64,000 nucleotides of DNA from JAGORL01 sp964372415 (GTDB lineage Bacteria > Patescibacteriota > Patescibacteriia > UBA9934): assembly GCA_964372415.1 (NCBI GenBank), contig CAYJQH010000002.1, positions 1 through 64,000 of the forward strand, given 5' to 3'. The stretch's first letter is position 1, and each line of letters starts with the position of its first letter. The translations under genes were made by a program, and so were the position numbers. Below are positions 8,874 through 17,622 of the stretch, one piece after another. Under the pieces are notes generated by a model. That model searched no databases. It saw only the letters and a list, made by a program, of their open reading frames with translations, and was not told where the DNA came from.

Positions 8874-8894
8874 AATATCCCCATGTGGGGGGAT
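8874..8894 (-). promoter_or_regulatory. Hairpin in the nrdB leader
   Basis: The sequence around 8876-8893 (ATCCCCATGTGGGGGGAT) forms a short GC-rich hairpin in the untranslated leader between the NrdR boxes and nrdB. It may influence translation or mRNA stability; no further evidence is available. Confidence 0.35.
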
Positions 8895-8928
8895 GCGCGG
8901 GAAACGTCCTCCACCATTCGACGATCAA

Positions 8929-8977
8929 ACACTACATATTGTGTCTGACAAGGTCAGTATACCACTATGGGTTGTGG
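8929..8977 (-). promoter_or_regulatory. Tandem NrdR-box operator of nrdBA
   Basis: Two 16-bp palindromic boxes lie upstream of nrdB: ACACTACATATTGTGT at 8929-8944 and CCACTATGGGTTGTGG at 8962-8977. Both follow the CACTA....TTGTG pattern of NrdR boxes, and their starts are 33 bp apart, about three helical turns, as is typical for NrdR pairs. A minus-strand TATACT (8956-8961) lies between the boxes and is a candidate -10, so bound NrdR-(d)ATP would block the promoter. The nrdR gene itself is not in this window. Confidence 0.75.
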
Positions 8978-9003
8978 TATGGAGTACACCAGGCGGCCAG
9001 TTC

Positions 9004-9012
9004 TGTGGATAA
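9004..9012 (-). promoter_or_regulatory. DnaA-box sequence upstream of nrdBA
   Basis: A perfect TTATCCACA lies on the minus strand just upstream of the NrdR boxes. DnaA regulates nrdAB in E. coli through similar boxes. A second TTATCCACA occurs upstream of mraZ (31585-31593). A single 9-mer can arise by chance, so the role is only suggested. Confidence 0.35.
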
Positions 9013-9016
9013 GGTT

Positions 9017-9592
9017 CTAGAGTCCCAAAGTTAGGTTAACGGTGGTTACGGGAGACTTAAAATGGAGGTCGACGGGAATTGCCTTACGTTCGCCAAGGCG
9101 GTCATCATACAACAGAAATCCGTTCTTGAGACCGAACTCATACACCTCCTTGGTGACCTTTACATCTTGAAGACAGTACTCACGAATGGCCTCAATATTC
9201 CCCTCTTTCCACCACTGCACCGCCTGGAGCCCATGACCCGACTTCTTCGCCCCGATGGTACTTTGGGCAATGCTATCGAGCTTCAAGCGAAAGCCTACAC
9301 CCTTTTCTACTTCACGGAGAATATCGAGCTGTGGAAGCTTTAATAAATCTCCCGAATAGTAGTTATTCAAGACCGGCATATCAAAGCCAAGACTATTAAA
9401 ACCAATAATCCGCGAAGCTCGCTCAAGCTTTGCAAAGAGCTTCGGCAGGTCGGGTTCCAAAAACGCTTCGTAGCTATCGGTCTCGTAAAAATAAACGCCA
9501 ACCAATGAAACCTTAAGTTTGTCGGTAAAATATCCACCCACTTCATCAAACGTATTCTGGGTTTCAATATCCAAAACAACCTCGTTATTCAT
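9017..9592 (-). CDS. DEDD-type 3'-5' exonuclease-like protein (RNase H-like fold)
   Basis: 191 aa. The N-terminus has LDIETQ (Asp8 and Glu10), followed by IIGFNSLGFDMPVL, and the C-terminal part has EYCLQDVKVT. These correspond to the exo I, II and III motifs of DnaQ/RNase H-like two-metal exonucleases, close to the YprB-type RNase_H_2 family. The fold is complete, with no other domain. The substrate cannot be told; such proteins act on DNA or RNA ends. The gene follows a hairpin element and stands apart from nrdBA, whose promoter lies just downstream of its stop. Confidence 0.75.
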   Translation of the reverse strand: MNNEVVLDIETQNTFDEVGGYFTDKLKVSLVGVYFYETDSYEAFLEPDLPKLFAKLERASRIIGFNSLGFDMPVLNNYYSGDLLKLPQLDILREVEKGVGFRLKLDSIAQSTIGAKKSGHGLQAVQWWKEGNIEAIREYCLQDVKVTKEVYEFGLKNGFLLYDDRLGERKAIPVDLHFKSPVTTVNLTLGL

Positions 9593-9612
9593 ACGCGGTG
9601 ACAGTTTATATT

Positions 9613-9733
9613 AAAATCTACTAAGTTGGAAGAGTTTTTAGGAGAAACGAGGATCGACTAAAACTTACTTAAAATTGCGCTAAAGGAGGCACGGAGCTTC
9701 GACAACGAAAATCAATCAACTTGGGTAGGTTTG
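9613..9733 (+). repeat. Long-hairpin element, copy A (degenerate)
   Basis: The outer arms AATCTACTAAGTTG (9615-9628) and CAACTTGGGTAGGTT (9717-9731) pair with each other. The inner sequence aligns over its whole length with the copy at 55983-56103 (shared CTACTAAGTT, ACGAGGA.CGACT, AAGGAGGC.CGGAG and AACTTGGGTAGG). The apex hairpin found in other copies has decayed here. It fills the spacer between the DoxX and exonuclease genes. Confidence 0.75.
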
Positions 9734-9734
9734 T

Positions 9735-10235
9735 TTACTCCCACCATTTTGTGTAGGGCGTCTCTGCGTAACAGTAAAGTTCCCACTTTTTAGTAGGATG
9801 CTGCTTAAGTATTTTCTTGGCCAAGTAATGATCTATCGAGTACCTCCCTGCCCCAGAAAAGGACATCATGGCAGCAATGCCGAAGAGTAAAATCTGCGTC
9901 TGGAGATCCATGCTGAAATCAAGGGGGATGCGCTCAATGAAAATGGAGGCCGCCATTTCGACCACAATTGATAACCCGGCAAGCCGCGCCAAGAGACCGG
10001 GAATAGCCAACACGCCAGCTAATATCTCAATAACGCTGAGCACTATGAGGAGCGGAAAAGCCCATTCGTGCGGAAGTGCAGCCAAAAAACTTTCTTTGTT
10101 TTCTTTAACAAAAGTGAAACGAGATACGCCAGCCAAGATGATAGTCACCCCAAAAATAATTCGGAGCGGAATGAGCCCCCACATGGGTCGAGTACGAAGT
10201 ATGGTTAACCAAATTTTTGCTGCTTGCTGAGTCAT
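9735..10235 (-). CDS. DoxX-family membrane protein
   Basis: 166 aa with four hydrophobic helices (approximately 20-40, 60-80, 85-105 and 115-135). LRIIFGVTIILAGVSRF, VIEILAGVLAIPGLLARLAGL and a final GAGRYSIDHYL match the DoxX family, in which GRxSLDxxL near the end is typical. DoxX-like proteins are found with thiol and sulfur redox enzymes in several bacteria. Here it lies 1 bp downstream of a disulfide flavin oxidoreductase gene, suggesting one redox transcript. The C-terminal tail (about 140-166, rich in aromatic residues, ending KWWE) extends past the family core. The exact substrate is unknown. Confidence 0.8.
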   Translation of the reverse strand: MTQQAAKIWLTILRTRPMWGLIPLRIIFGVTIILAGVSRFTFVKENKESFLAALPHEWAFPLLIVLSVIEILAGVLAIPGLLARLAGLSIVVEMAASIFIERIPLDFSMDLQTQILLFGIAAMMSFSGAGRYSIDHYLAKKILKQHPTKKWELYCYAETPYTKWWE

Positions 10236-10236
10236 A

Positions 10237-11649
10237 TCACAGGATTGATGACGCAGGGATCACTTCGCTCCACGTAGGATAGGCATGCATCATGCTTTGC
10301 ACATCACGGAAAGGAATACCGGCGTGCATAGCTAATGCAAGCTCATGAATCACCTCCCCTGCCCGCTCGCTTGCCAGATGGGCGCCAATAATTTTTCCGT
10401 CGGCTTTGTTTACCACAACTTTGAGTAGCCCCACACGCACGCCCTCAACCGCCGCTCGACCGAGCCCGCCGACTGGAAATCGATAAATATCGTAGGCTAT
10501 TTTTTTCTTATTAGCTACTGCTGGAGTTAAACCGAAGGAAGCCACTTCAGGTTCCGTAAAGGTGACATGCGGTAAAACCGTAAGGAAAGCGGTAGCTGGT
10601 TTATCATTGCTTTTTAGACGAGCGGCATTCCATCCGGCTATTCCACCCTCATAGTGCGCAAGATGGGTAAACTGTGGCCCGCCGCGAGCATCACCGGCCA
10701 CAAAAATGTGAGGCGCTGTGGTCTGGCAAGTAGACTGGGAAATTATTACCCCGTGATCGTCAATTTTGACCCCTGCTTTATCTAAACGCAAGCCATCAAT
10801 ATTAGCTCGCCGACCGATCGCCACGGCCAAGGTCTCGGCTGTAATTTTCTGCCGGGGCTTGCGTCCAGTCTGAACAATAACCTCTACCCCAGAACGAATC
10901 TTCTTTACTCCCAAGGTAAGTGTTTTAGTCAGGATCCTAACACCAAGGTGTTTAAGTTCAGCCTCGGCAATAGCTGCAATTTCACCATCTTCGCGGGGCA
11001 GTATTTGTGGTCCGTTTTGAATTATCGTAGTCCGCACTCCCAAACAAGCGAAGAAAGTGGCGAATTCACTACCAATCGGGCCACCACCAATAATTATTAT
11101 GGATTTAGGCAAAGCCTCAAGTGATACCAGTTCGCGGGAATACCAGGCACGCACTGTTTCGATACCAGGAATATCTAGAACCACTTCCTTTGATCCAGTG
11201 GCAATAACAAAGGCCGTGGCCTTAAGTCGCCGGTCACTGAGAGCGAGAGTGTATTTGCCTGTGAATGAGGTATTTTCGTGGTAAACATCAATTCCGTTCT
11301 GGCGCGCGTGACCGGCCAGGCGCTCGCCACCATTAGTTAACGCATTAACCACAGCATCCTTACGACGTATCAATTCCGGGAAGTCATAACTGACTTTTCC
11401 GGTGCGAATACCAAACCGAGGTAAGCTAAATTTTGCCTGATGGTAAAGTTTGGCCGCCCGAAGAAGCGCTTTAGTCGGTACACAGGCCCAAGTTGGGCAC
11501 TCACCACCGAGCATACCGTGTTCAATGATACAAACCTTCTTGGCACCGGCAGCTAGAGCAGATTCAGCAGCCGCAAAACCAGCCGAACCGCCGCCAATAA
11601 CGGCTACATCGTAAGTGAGATCTTCAGTTTTTTTTACCTGACGCGCCAT
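10237..11649 (-). CDS. FAD-dependent pyridine nucleotide-disulfide oxidoreductase
   Basis: 470 aa, the usual length of the lipoamide dehydrogenase/mercuric reductase/glutathione reductase family. The FAD-binding GGGSAGFAAAES is at about 19-30, the redox-active disulfide is Cys51-PTWA-Cys56 in GGECPTWACVPTK, the NAD(P) site is IIIIGGGPIGSEF, and the second FAD motif is HIFVAGDARGG. Near the C-terminus MMHAYPTWSE supplies the His-x-x-x-x-x-Glu acid/base pair. The CPTWAC disulfide differs from the common CxNxGC, so it belongs to a less studied subgroup; no E2 or E3-partner genes are nearby. Its neighbour is DoxX. The 3' end of the upstream glycosidase gene overlaps its start by 16 bp. Confidence 0.88.
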   Translation of the reverse strand: MARQVKKTEDLTYDVAVIGGGSAGFAAAESALAAGAKKVCIIEHGMLGGECPTWACVPTKALLRAAKLYHQAKFSLPRFGIRTGKVSYDFPELIRRKDAVVNALTNGGERLAGHARQNGIDVYHENTSFTGKYTLALSDRRLKATAFVIATGSKEVVLDIPGIETVRAWYSRELVSLEALPKSIIIIGGGPIGSEFATFFACLGVRTTIIQNGPQILPREDGEIAAIAEAELKHLGVRILTKTLTLGVKKIRSGVEVIVQTGRKPRQKITAETLAVAIGRRANIDGLRLDKAGVKIDDHGVIISQSTCQTTAPHIFVAGDARGGPQFTHLAHYEGGIAGWNAARLKSNDKPATAFLTVLPHVTFTEPEVASFGLTPAVANKKKIAYDIYRFPVGGLGRAAVEGVRVGLLKVVVNKADGKIIGAHLASERAGEVIHELALAMHAGIPFRDVQSMMHAYPTWSEVIPASSIL

Positions 11650-12665
11650 AAATTAATTGAGTTGCTCTGGTTGTTTGGATTTATTAGTCGCTTGCCCTCC
11701 TCCCACAACGCTGGTTCACCATGCTCCTTAAGGTAAAACCACCATTCAACACCCCAAAAAGAAATCTCGCGAAGCCCGGTTTGCACAGCAAAGGCTGTGT
11801 GTTGACGCAGAAGTTCGGGCGAAAATAATTTAACAGCTTCTTCTATTGTATACGCTAAAGCATCCTCCAAAAACCAGGGTTCAGCCTGGAGCTCTGAAAT
11901 GACCACTTTTTTGGTAAATAAATTTATTGACAGAGCTTGCCAAAAGTACCACCTTGGCGGATGGGGGTTGATAACTAAACCAAAAGTAGGATTATGAGCA
12001 AATCGATATATGCTGACGCCAATGATGTCGGCAGGTTTGGCCTCACTGGCCCAAAACTGTTGCTCGCCGCTCACCGTGAGTTGAATGGGGTGATGGGGAT
12101 CAAGAGCCCGTACGAGCTCTACCTCATGAGCAAAACGGCTGTAATCAGGCAGGGGGCATTTACCAAACGGAAACAGTCCTTCATTTTCTACCTGCCAGCG
12201 GTAAAGCGCTGGATGTTTGGAATATCTAGTAACGAGGGCTCTTAAATGATTAAAAAGCGCAGCTGAGAATTCTTCAGTTGGCAATTCCTGCGCCCATTCT
12301 GGAGCCTGACACTCCGGCCAACGCGGTACCTTGGCTCCGACCGCCAGCACTATCTTTACCTTACGCTCTGCAGCTTGGTTAAGATACCAGTCGATATCCG
12401 AAAAATCTCGTTGGCCTCTAACCTTTTCAATCACATCCCATTCAATCGGCAGGCGAATAACCTGAACTCCGATTTCGTCAATCAAGGCGGTAAATACCTC
12501 GTGTGGATCTAAACCAAGATGTGTGGCGTAAGGCGCCGAAAAAGTAGCTCCAAAGACGTTAGGAAAAAGCGTACGATATGTTGCAAGTATGCCAAAAAAT
12601 ACTAAACCAAACGCCGCGAGCGCCAATACAATATGCGACAGATGATTTCCTCCATTTTTTTTCAT
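11634..12665 (-). CDS. Membrane-anchored glycoside hydrolase-like protein (clan GH-A type barrel)
   Basis: 343 aa from the ATG at 12663-12665, which has GGAGGAAAT about 8 nt upstream. A single N-terminal transmembrane helix (about 10-30) is followed by a TIM-barrel-like domain. The pattern VIRLPIEWDVIEKVRG, WQVENEG with Glu about 162 (putative acid/base), GVSIYRF and VVISELQAEPW with Glu about 258 (putative nucleophile) is that of clan GH-A retaining hydrolases. I cannot assign a GH family. It probably faces the outside of the cell and acts on a polysaccharide, but the substrate is unknown. It is 2 bp downstream of a membrane-protein gene and overlaps the flavin oxidoreductase gene. Confidence 0.7.
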   Translation of the reverse strand: MKKNGGNHLSHIVLALAAFGLVFFGILATYRTLFPNVFGATFSAPYATHLGLDPHEVFTALIDEIGVQVIRLPIEWDVIEKVRGQRDFSDIDWYLNQAAERKVKIVLAVGAKVPRWPECQAPEWAQELPTEEFSAALFNHLRALVTRYSKHPALYRWQVENEGLFPFGKCPLPDYSRFAHEVELVRALDPHHPIQLTVSGEQQFWASEAKPADIIGVSIYRFAHNPTFGLVINPHPPRWYFWQALSINLFTKKVVISELQAEPWFLEDALAYTIEEAVKLFSPELLRQHTAFAVQTGLREISFWGVEWWFYLKEHGEPALWEEGKRLINPNNQSNSINLWRVR

Positions 12666-12667
12666 GG

Positions 12668-14242
12668 TTAAATTTCCTCCTTCTTCTCTCGCACAAAGGC
12701 TAACCAACTCTCAATGAATTCGATAGCCACTTTAAGTGGTGCCTCGATAATAAAATCAAAAAAGTAAATAAAGACGTTGATCTTGCTGATTTTATTTGAG
12801 AGCCAGGCCCCGGCGCGGACGATTGGCAAAAGCAGAATGTCAAAGGCAGTGCCAATGAGCCCGCTTCGCGCGTCCGAAGCCACAATATCACGGGTTGATT
12901 GACGAATACGAATACCAAAGAAAGTTACAAGTGACAGGAAAAATAGGAACAAGGCGATTGACAACCAATGGAATTCAGCGCTCCGGAGACCAAAAGCAAT
13001 AAGACCGTAAACGGCGATAAACAAGACGGCGTAAAGAAGGTCAAAAATCGTTTGCCAGGGACTCCTGGTTTCGTGTTTGACCCTGAGGTGCAAGACGGGA
13101 TGATCGGCCCCTACCCCAAGCGCTCTCACGGCAGACACATAATCCTCGGTGTTTTTCTTTTTATTGATAACAATTGTCAGACTAATCAGAGCCAGGAATA
13201 ATGGCGGAAAAAGTATATTGATTAAAAGCGGGTATAAATGCGCCTCACCACCTAAGACGAAAAAGTCATAGGGGACCTCAAGGAGCAGGGCCAAAAGCAT
13301 CTTGGTTATAAAAAGAAAGATAACTGCTCTCACCACCGTTCGACGCAAACGAACGCGAAAATCGGCCGTTCGAACTTCAAGCGCCTTCTTAACCGCGGCG
13401 TCCAGTTTATCTGGGTCGCTTATGGTTTCAGGGGACTTTTCGAAAACCTCTTTAAGCGCTTCGCCAAGCACCCGAAATACTCCTGCCTTGCGGCGTAATA
13501 AACGCGCCAGCTTGTCGGTCAGCGGATGCTCAATTTCGCCCTCCACGGTAGCCATAACTTTGAGCAAATTTTTGGCTATTTGCTCCGAAAGCTCGGGCGT
13601 GCCTTTACCAACCCAATCTGGGTAGTAGAGCGTAAACACACGATAACGAAGTGTGGCCGGAATTGATTTTAAAAGTGACCGATGAACGGCTATGAAAAGT
13701 CGTAAATCTTTCTGTTCGTCTTTGACAGGCAATTTTGGATCCCAGTTGGTGCGCTTGCGAATTTCGTCATACATGAAGGCTACCAGGGCGTCTTCATCAG
13801 GATGAGGCGCGACTATCGTTTCAATTTCCGTGGCCAGTACATCAAGCACCCAATTGAAGGCCATCTCTCTAGAACCTTGGGCGCGCTCCGCTGCTTTAAG
13901 GAGCGGTCCGTATTTGGCGATCACCGGCTCGATGGTTTTGATTAAGCTCAGTGGAATTGTTTTGTTCGGTAAATATCTTGCCCAGACTAATTCTTTAAGT
14001 AAGTCGCCGGCCAGACTAAAAAACGCCGCATCGGTTCCTAAGAAACGTTTTAAAATACGTAATATTGCGTTGCGTCGTAACAAATGTTCTTCCTGGTAGT
14101 CGAGTGTATTACGAACCCTTTCGTATAAAGCAGCTGCCGCTGACACCGGAACGCTAACCTCAATAACTTCCTCGCCGGGTGTTGGCTCTTTTATTTCCGG
14201 TTCACCTACTTGTTGTGCTAAACGGACAAAACGATCAGCCAT
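12668..14242 (-). CDS. Uncharacterised multi-pass membrane protein
   Basis: 524 aa. The first 290 residues are soluble and mostly helical. Hydrophobic segments follow at about 305-330, 340-360, 400-425 and 430-450, with two weaker ones near the C-terminus (FDILLLPIVRAGAWL, FIYFFDFIIEAPLKVAIEF). The chain ends in a charged tail, REKKEEI. I recognise no family motif. It lies 3 bp downstream of the LOG-family gene and 2 bp upstream of the glycosidase gene, so it is probably part of the same transcript. Function is unknown. Confidence 0.75.
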   Translation of the reverse strand: MADRFVRLAQQVGEPEIKEPTPGEEVIEVSVPVSAAAALYERVRNTLDYQEEHLLRRNAILRILKRFLGTDAAFFSLAGDLLKELVWARYLPNKTIPLSLIKTIEPVIAKYGPLLKAAERAQGSREMAFNWVLDVLATEIETIVAPHPDEDALVAFMYDEIRKRTNWDPKLPVKDEQKDLRLFIAVHRSLLKSIPATLRYRVFTLYYPDWVGKGTPELSEQIAKNLLKVMATVEGEIEHPLTDKLARLLRRKAGVFRVLGEALKEVFEKSPETISDPDKLDAAVKKALEVRTADFRVRLRRTVVRAVIFLFITKMLLALLLEVPYDFFVLGGEAHLYPLLINILFPPLFLALISLTIVINKKKNTEDYVSAVRALGVGADHPVLHLRVKHETRSPWQTIFDLLYAVLFIAVYGLIAFGLRSAEFHWLSIALFLFFLSLVTFFGIRIRQSTRDIVASDARSGLIGTAFDILLLPIVRAGAWLSNKISKINVFIYFFDFIIEAPLKVAIEFIESWLAFVREKKEEI

Positions 14243-14245
14243 AGA

Positions 14246-14992
14246 CTAGAAAAACGTGCGTTCCTTAGATTTGGCGACGATTTTATATGCTTCCTCCGCC
14301 GATTCGACGATTTGTACTATGTCCATGTCAGACCGGTCAATAGCATCAATTTCGCCATACACGGTGTGGTCAATCCAGCTCCAAAGGCCTTGCCAAAAGC
14401 TTTTGCCAACCAAAACCACGGGCACTGGTTCGGATTTTCCAGTTTGAATCAAGGTTAAAATTTCAAACAACTCGTCCAAGGTTCCATAACCCCCAGGGAA
14501 AAAAACGTAGGCCTGGGCACTTGCCGCGAGCATGACCTTGCGGGTAAAAAAATAATAAAAAGCTTTTGGTTTTGTGACGTAAGGGTTAATGCGTTGCTCG
14601 TTTGGTAATTGAATATTTATGCCAACAGAGGCACCACCGGCCTCATAAGCCCCTTTGTTGCCAGCTTCCATGACACCAGGCCCGCCGCCAGTAACCACCG
14701 TAAAACCATTCCTAGCAAGTAAACTTCCGAGTTTCTCTGCTTCTTTATACCACTGGCTTCCGGGGGGCAAGCGGGCGGAGCCGAAGATCGAAATTTCTCG
14801 TGTTGTAGTAGTTAAAAACTGAAAGCCCTCAACGAACTCCGCCATGATACGGAAAATCCGCCAGGTCATGTCTGACATGCGTGGCGGTCGGTTGCCGGCC
14901 AAACACATCTGCTTTTCCTCAAGGCTTAAGGGAATGCGGATGGCTTGATCTTCTTTGGTTTCATTTTTCCGAACACCTGAAAAAATGTCCAT
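14246..14992 (-). CDS. LOG-family protein (TIGR00730-like Rossmann nucleotide-binding protein)
   Basis: 248 aa. The family motifs are clear: ISIFGSARL, VVTGGGPGVMEAGNKGA (the first glycine-rich loop) and FFPGGYGTLDELFEIL (PGGxGTxxE). Members of the LOG family are cytosolic and many are phosphoribohydrolases that release free cytokinin-type bases or adenine from nucleoside monophosphates; they are often mis-annotated as lysine decarboxylase. The N-terminal 45 residues are an extension that occurs in many bacterial homologues. It is the first gene of a block of minus-strand genes after a terminator. Confidence 0.85.
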   Translation of the reverse strand: MDIFSGVRKNETKEDQAIRIPLSLEEKQMCLAGNRPPRMSDMTWRIFRIMAEFVEGFQFLTTTTREISIFGSARLPPGSQWYKEAEKLGSLLARNGFTVVTGGGPGVMEAGNKGAYEAGGASVGINIQLPNEQRINPYVTKPKAFYYFFTRKVMLAASAQAYVFFPGGYGTLDELFEILTLIQTGKSEPVPVVLVGKSFWQGLWSWIDHTVYGEIDAIDRSDMDIVQIVESAEEAYKIVAKSKERTFF

Positions 14993-15040
14993 ACCAGAGC
15001 GGTCGGTTCAGCCTACATTGTAGCATATCGCTCTCAGTTA

Positions 15041-15075
15041 AAAAGCGTAGAGACGGGTTGATCACCCGTCTCTAC
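15041..15075 (-). terminator. Intrinsic terminator after the large surface protein
   Basis: A near-perfect hairpin (GTAGAGACGGGT / ACCCGTCTCTAC, 15047-15075) is followed on the minus strand by GCTTTTT. It lies 28 bp after the stop of the surface-protein gene. Its sequence has the look of a dispersed repeat. Confidence 0.8.
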
Positions 15076-15102
15076 AAAACCCTAATTCATCGTTGCGATT
15101 TG

Positions 15103-17622
15103 TTAATCGTTCAGTTCAAATCTCGTTTTCATGATCTCTGTGTCGACCTCTTCGGCAGCGGAAATGTCCGGGCCCATTACATATTTACCAAAGAGTGTGA
15201 CGTCAACGTCTATCACATAATCGGCCCAGTTGGCTCCGTACATTTCAATAGCGATACCTTCGTCCATTACCCAACGAAGCAGTATGTTGCCCATGCCGTC
15301 GTTCTGCGTGGCATAAACCTTGTTGTCGGAAACAATTTTGACCAAGGTTACCCCAGCCTTTGGCAACATTGGGTTACCCAAAGTAAGTGTAGCTAAGGTG
15401 GCATCCGTGACAACTGTGATGTCACCAAAGGAATCTTGATAAGTAAAGTACGACTGAGCATCCATGAATGGCCTGCGAACGAGTCCGGTATCAATGTAGT
15501 AAACAGTGGAGAATGAGGGGCCCTTAATGAAGTCACCTACGTTGACCTCTGAAATGTCTTCGTCCTCACCAGTTACTGGTGACGGTCCAGTTTCGCCGGT
15601 GCTTGGCGCCGTTACTTCAGCTGGCGCTTCGTCAGAATCTTCGGTGGTGTCGCTCGCGTCTTCCTCAGCTCCGGTTGAAATCTGGAATTGTGACGAGATA
15701 TCGCTCGCCAAGACTGTTACAAGGTCAGTACCTTCGATTTTGATATAAGCACTGTCAGTATCAACACTCGGTAAAGTCCAGGAGTAACTGCCGTTATTTA
15801 ATGCTCCCAGTGCTATTGAGGTGTAATTAGCGCCGCCATCAATAGAATAATAGAGATTCACGTAACCCATAGCGGTGTCGCTACTTGTTGAGGCCCATTG
15901 AATGAGTAACGCGCTGCCGGCAGCCAGTTCCTCAACGACTGATGGTGAGGTTATGTTAATACTTCGAGCAACGCTACTTTCACCGGGTGTTCCAACACTT
16001 GATCCAGAGGTAGTCGAGACAACGCTAAAACTCCAGGGATGCACAGTAGTACCCGTTATTGCTCCACCAAAAGCGTTCGGCGAGGCAACCGTATCGGCAG
16101 CTGTCGTAACCGTCACCGTATTACTGCCAGCGTAAAGCTGCGTATTTGGAGTAATGGTGTAGGTGGTATTGCTAACCGTCCAAGCATCAGCAAAAGCGGT
16201 GACCGGTGAAATAGCAATTGAATCGGTGGTAATGTCAATTGTTTCCGAAAACACAATGGTGATGGTGGCGTTACGCGAAACTCCGGTGGCCCCGCTTGCT
16301 GGGGTTTGACTCGTAATGCGCGGCGCCGCTTTGTCGGTTTCCGTACCACCACCAGCTACTGCCGCAAAACGGTTGCCCGCGTGATCGCGTCCGCCAACTG
16401 TCGGAATGTGAAGAAACGCAAGCTCTGTTCCAGTAATGCCGGCGCCAAAGGTAATTTCAACATCGGTATCGTCAGCATCAGTATCTGCCGAACCATCACA
16501 GTTAGCTGAGGTCGAAATCGCGGTACCGGTAATTTCGCCGGTGCCGTCATTAGTGCTGTCGTTATCGGCCTCGAAAATTCCGAAAGCATTACCCGCATCA
16601 ACGATATTTTCACTGAAGATAGCTTGAATAACCTCTACATCGCCATCGCTATCCTCATCACACGAAAAGGTGGTGGTGATGGTTGGCGCTGTCACATCCC
16701 AGGCCGTGCCCACGGTAGCTGTAACGGCCGCTCCCGAAGCGTTAACTGCGTTTGGCGTAGTTGCTAGATCCTTAACGTCATTAATATCAGAGATCGCCGT
16801 AAAATCAGTTGTGGTTGGAGCTGTTGAACCAGAGGTAAAAAAACCCGCTGCCGCCGTGTTGAAAGTAATCGTTACTGTGCTCGCTGTGTTATCAACCGTG
16901 ACCGTATTATTGGTAGCTGCACTAACCACCATATCGCCGCCATTCGTGGCCGCCCAGGTGGCTATGCCATCAAGCTGTCGAGTAGTGGTCAGTGCCGCCA
17001 AGGTGGCTGAACTGGCCACGTTAGTGGTTACAAAAGCCCCGCCGCCATTACCCGAAACCTGAATATCCTCCGAGTAAGTAAGACGAATACTGTTATAGGT
17101 GATACCGCCCGAAGCAGTCTGACTAACCAGTGCCGCGGTAATAATTGGACCGGTGGCATCGGAAGCATTTATACTGTGAGCATTGGCCATCTGGGTCGTG
17201 GTGGCTACGTCACAAATCGAGTTTTCAGTTGTACAATTGGCCACCGCCGTATAAGTCACACTAGGAGTAAGTGATGTGTCACCAGCGGTACAACCGGTAA
17301 GACCACTCAATACAAGAGTCGAGGTGCTAGCGCTTGCGTAATCGCCGTTTGGAATTGTGCAGCCATTACCTAAGGCGATGCTCGCAAAACCGTTAGCCGC
17401 GTTACCGTCGTCAATATTTACCGCTTCACTAAAGGTGATGGTAATGCGATCAATTGTGCCGTTGTTGTTGGTGTCGGCCGTAGTTGTCGTGGCCGTCACC
17501 ATGGTTGGTTGCGCCGCTTCTACTTGTTGAGTAACGAGCGCCGCACCTACAATGAAGGTGCTAGCGAAAACAACTGCCAAGATCAAAGACCGCGGCACTC
17601 TAAATAAAAAGGAAATAGCCAT
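15103..17622 (-). CDS. Large exported surface protein with Ig-like domains and a CPR-type C-terminal domain
   Basis: 839 aa. A signal peptide covers about 1-36 (LILAVVFASTFIVGAAL, cleavage near VEAA). Residues 37-430 are Thr/Ala/Asn-rich beta-strand repeats with TITFSEAVNID and ITFNTAAAG-type strands. A Big_5-like Ig domain follows at about 430-545 (PASGATGVSRNATITIVFSE). Next is a domain with ITSPSVVEELAAGSALLIQW and YSIDGGANYTSI (about 555-650). An acidic linker leads to a C-terminal domain (about 690-839) of the form DFIKGPSFSTVYYID...VRRPF...LRWVMDEGIA...LFGKY that I know from many CPR exported proteins. The role is unknown; cell-surface architecture or attachment is likely. Confidence 0.8.
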   Translation of the reverse strand: MAISFLFRVPRSLILAVVFASTFIVGAALVTQQVEAAQPTMVTATTTTADTNNNGTIDRITITFSEAVNIDDGNAANGFASIALGNGCTIPNGDYASASTSTLVLSGLTGCTAGDTSLTPSVTYTAVANCTTENSICDVATTTQMANAHSINASDATGPIITAALVSQTASGGITYNSIRLTYSEDIQVSGNGGGAFVTTNVASSATLAALTTTRQLDGIATWAATNGGDMVVSAATNNTVTVDNTASTVTITFNTAAAGFFTSGSTAPTTTDFTAISDINDVKDLATTPNAVNASGAAVTATVGTAWDVTAPTITTTFSCDEDSDGDVEVIQAIFSENIVDAGNAFGIFEADNDSTNDGTGEITGTAISTSANCDGSADTDADDTDVEITFGAGITGTELAFLHIPTVGGRDHAGNRFAAVAGGGTETDKAAPRITSQTPASGATGVSRNATITIVFSETIDITTDSIAISPVTAFADAWTVSNTTYTITPNTQLYAGSNTVTVTTAADTVASPNAFGGAITGTTVHPWSFSVVSTTSGSSVGTPGESSVARSINITSPSVVEELAAGSALLIQWASTSSDTAMGYVNLYYSIDGGANYTSIALGALNNGSYSWTLPSVDTDSAYIKIEGTDLVTVLASDISSQFQISTGAEEDASDTTEDSDEAPAEVTAPSTGETGPSPVTGEDEDISEVNVGDFIKGPSFSTVYYIDTGLVRRPFMDAQSYFTYQDSFGDITVVTDATLATLTLGNPMLPKAGVTLVKIVSDNKVYATQNDGMGNILLRWVMDEGIAIEMYGANWADYVIDVDVTLFGKYVMGPDISAAEEVDTEIMKTRFELND

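Noticed and set aside
14246..14992. Lysine decarboxylase
   Set aside because: A common historical mis-annotation of the LOG family; PGGxGTxxE and the glycine loop identify a nucleotide-binding LOG protein without PLP-enzyme features.
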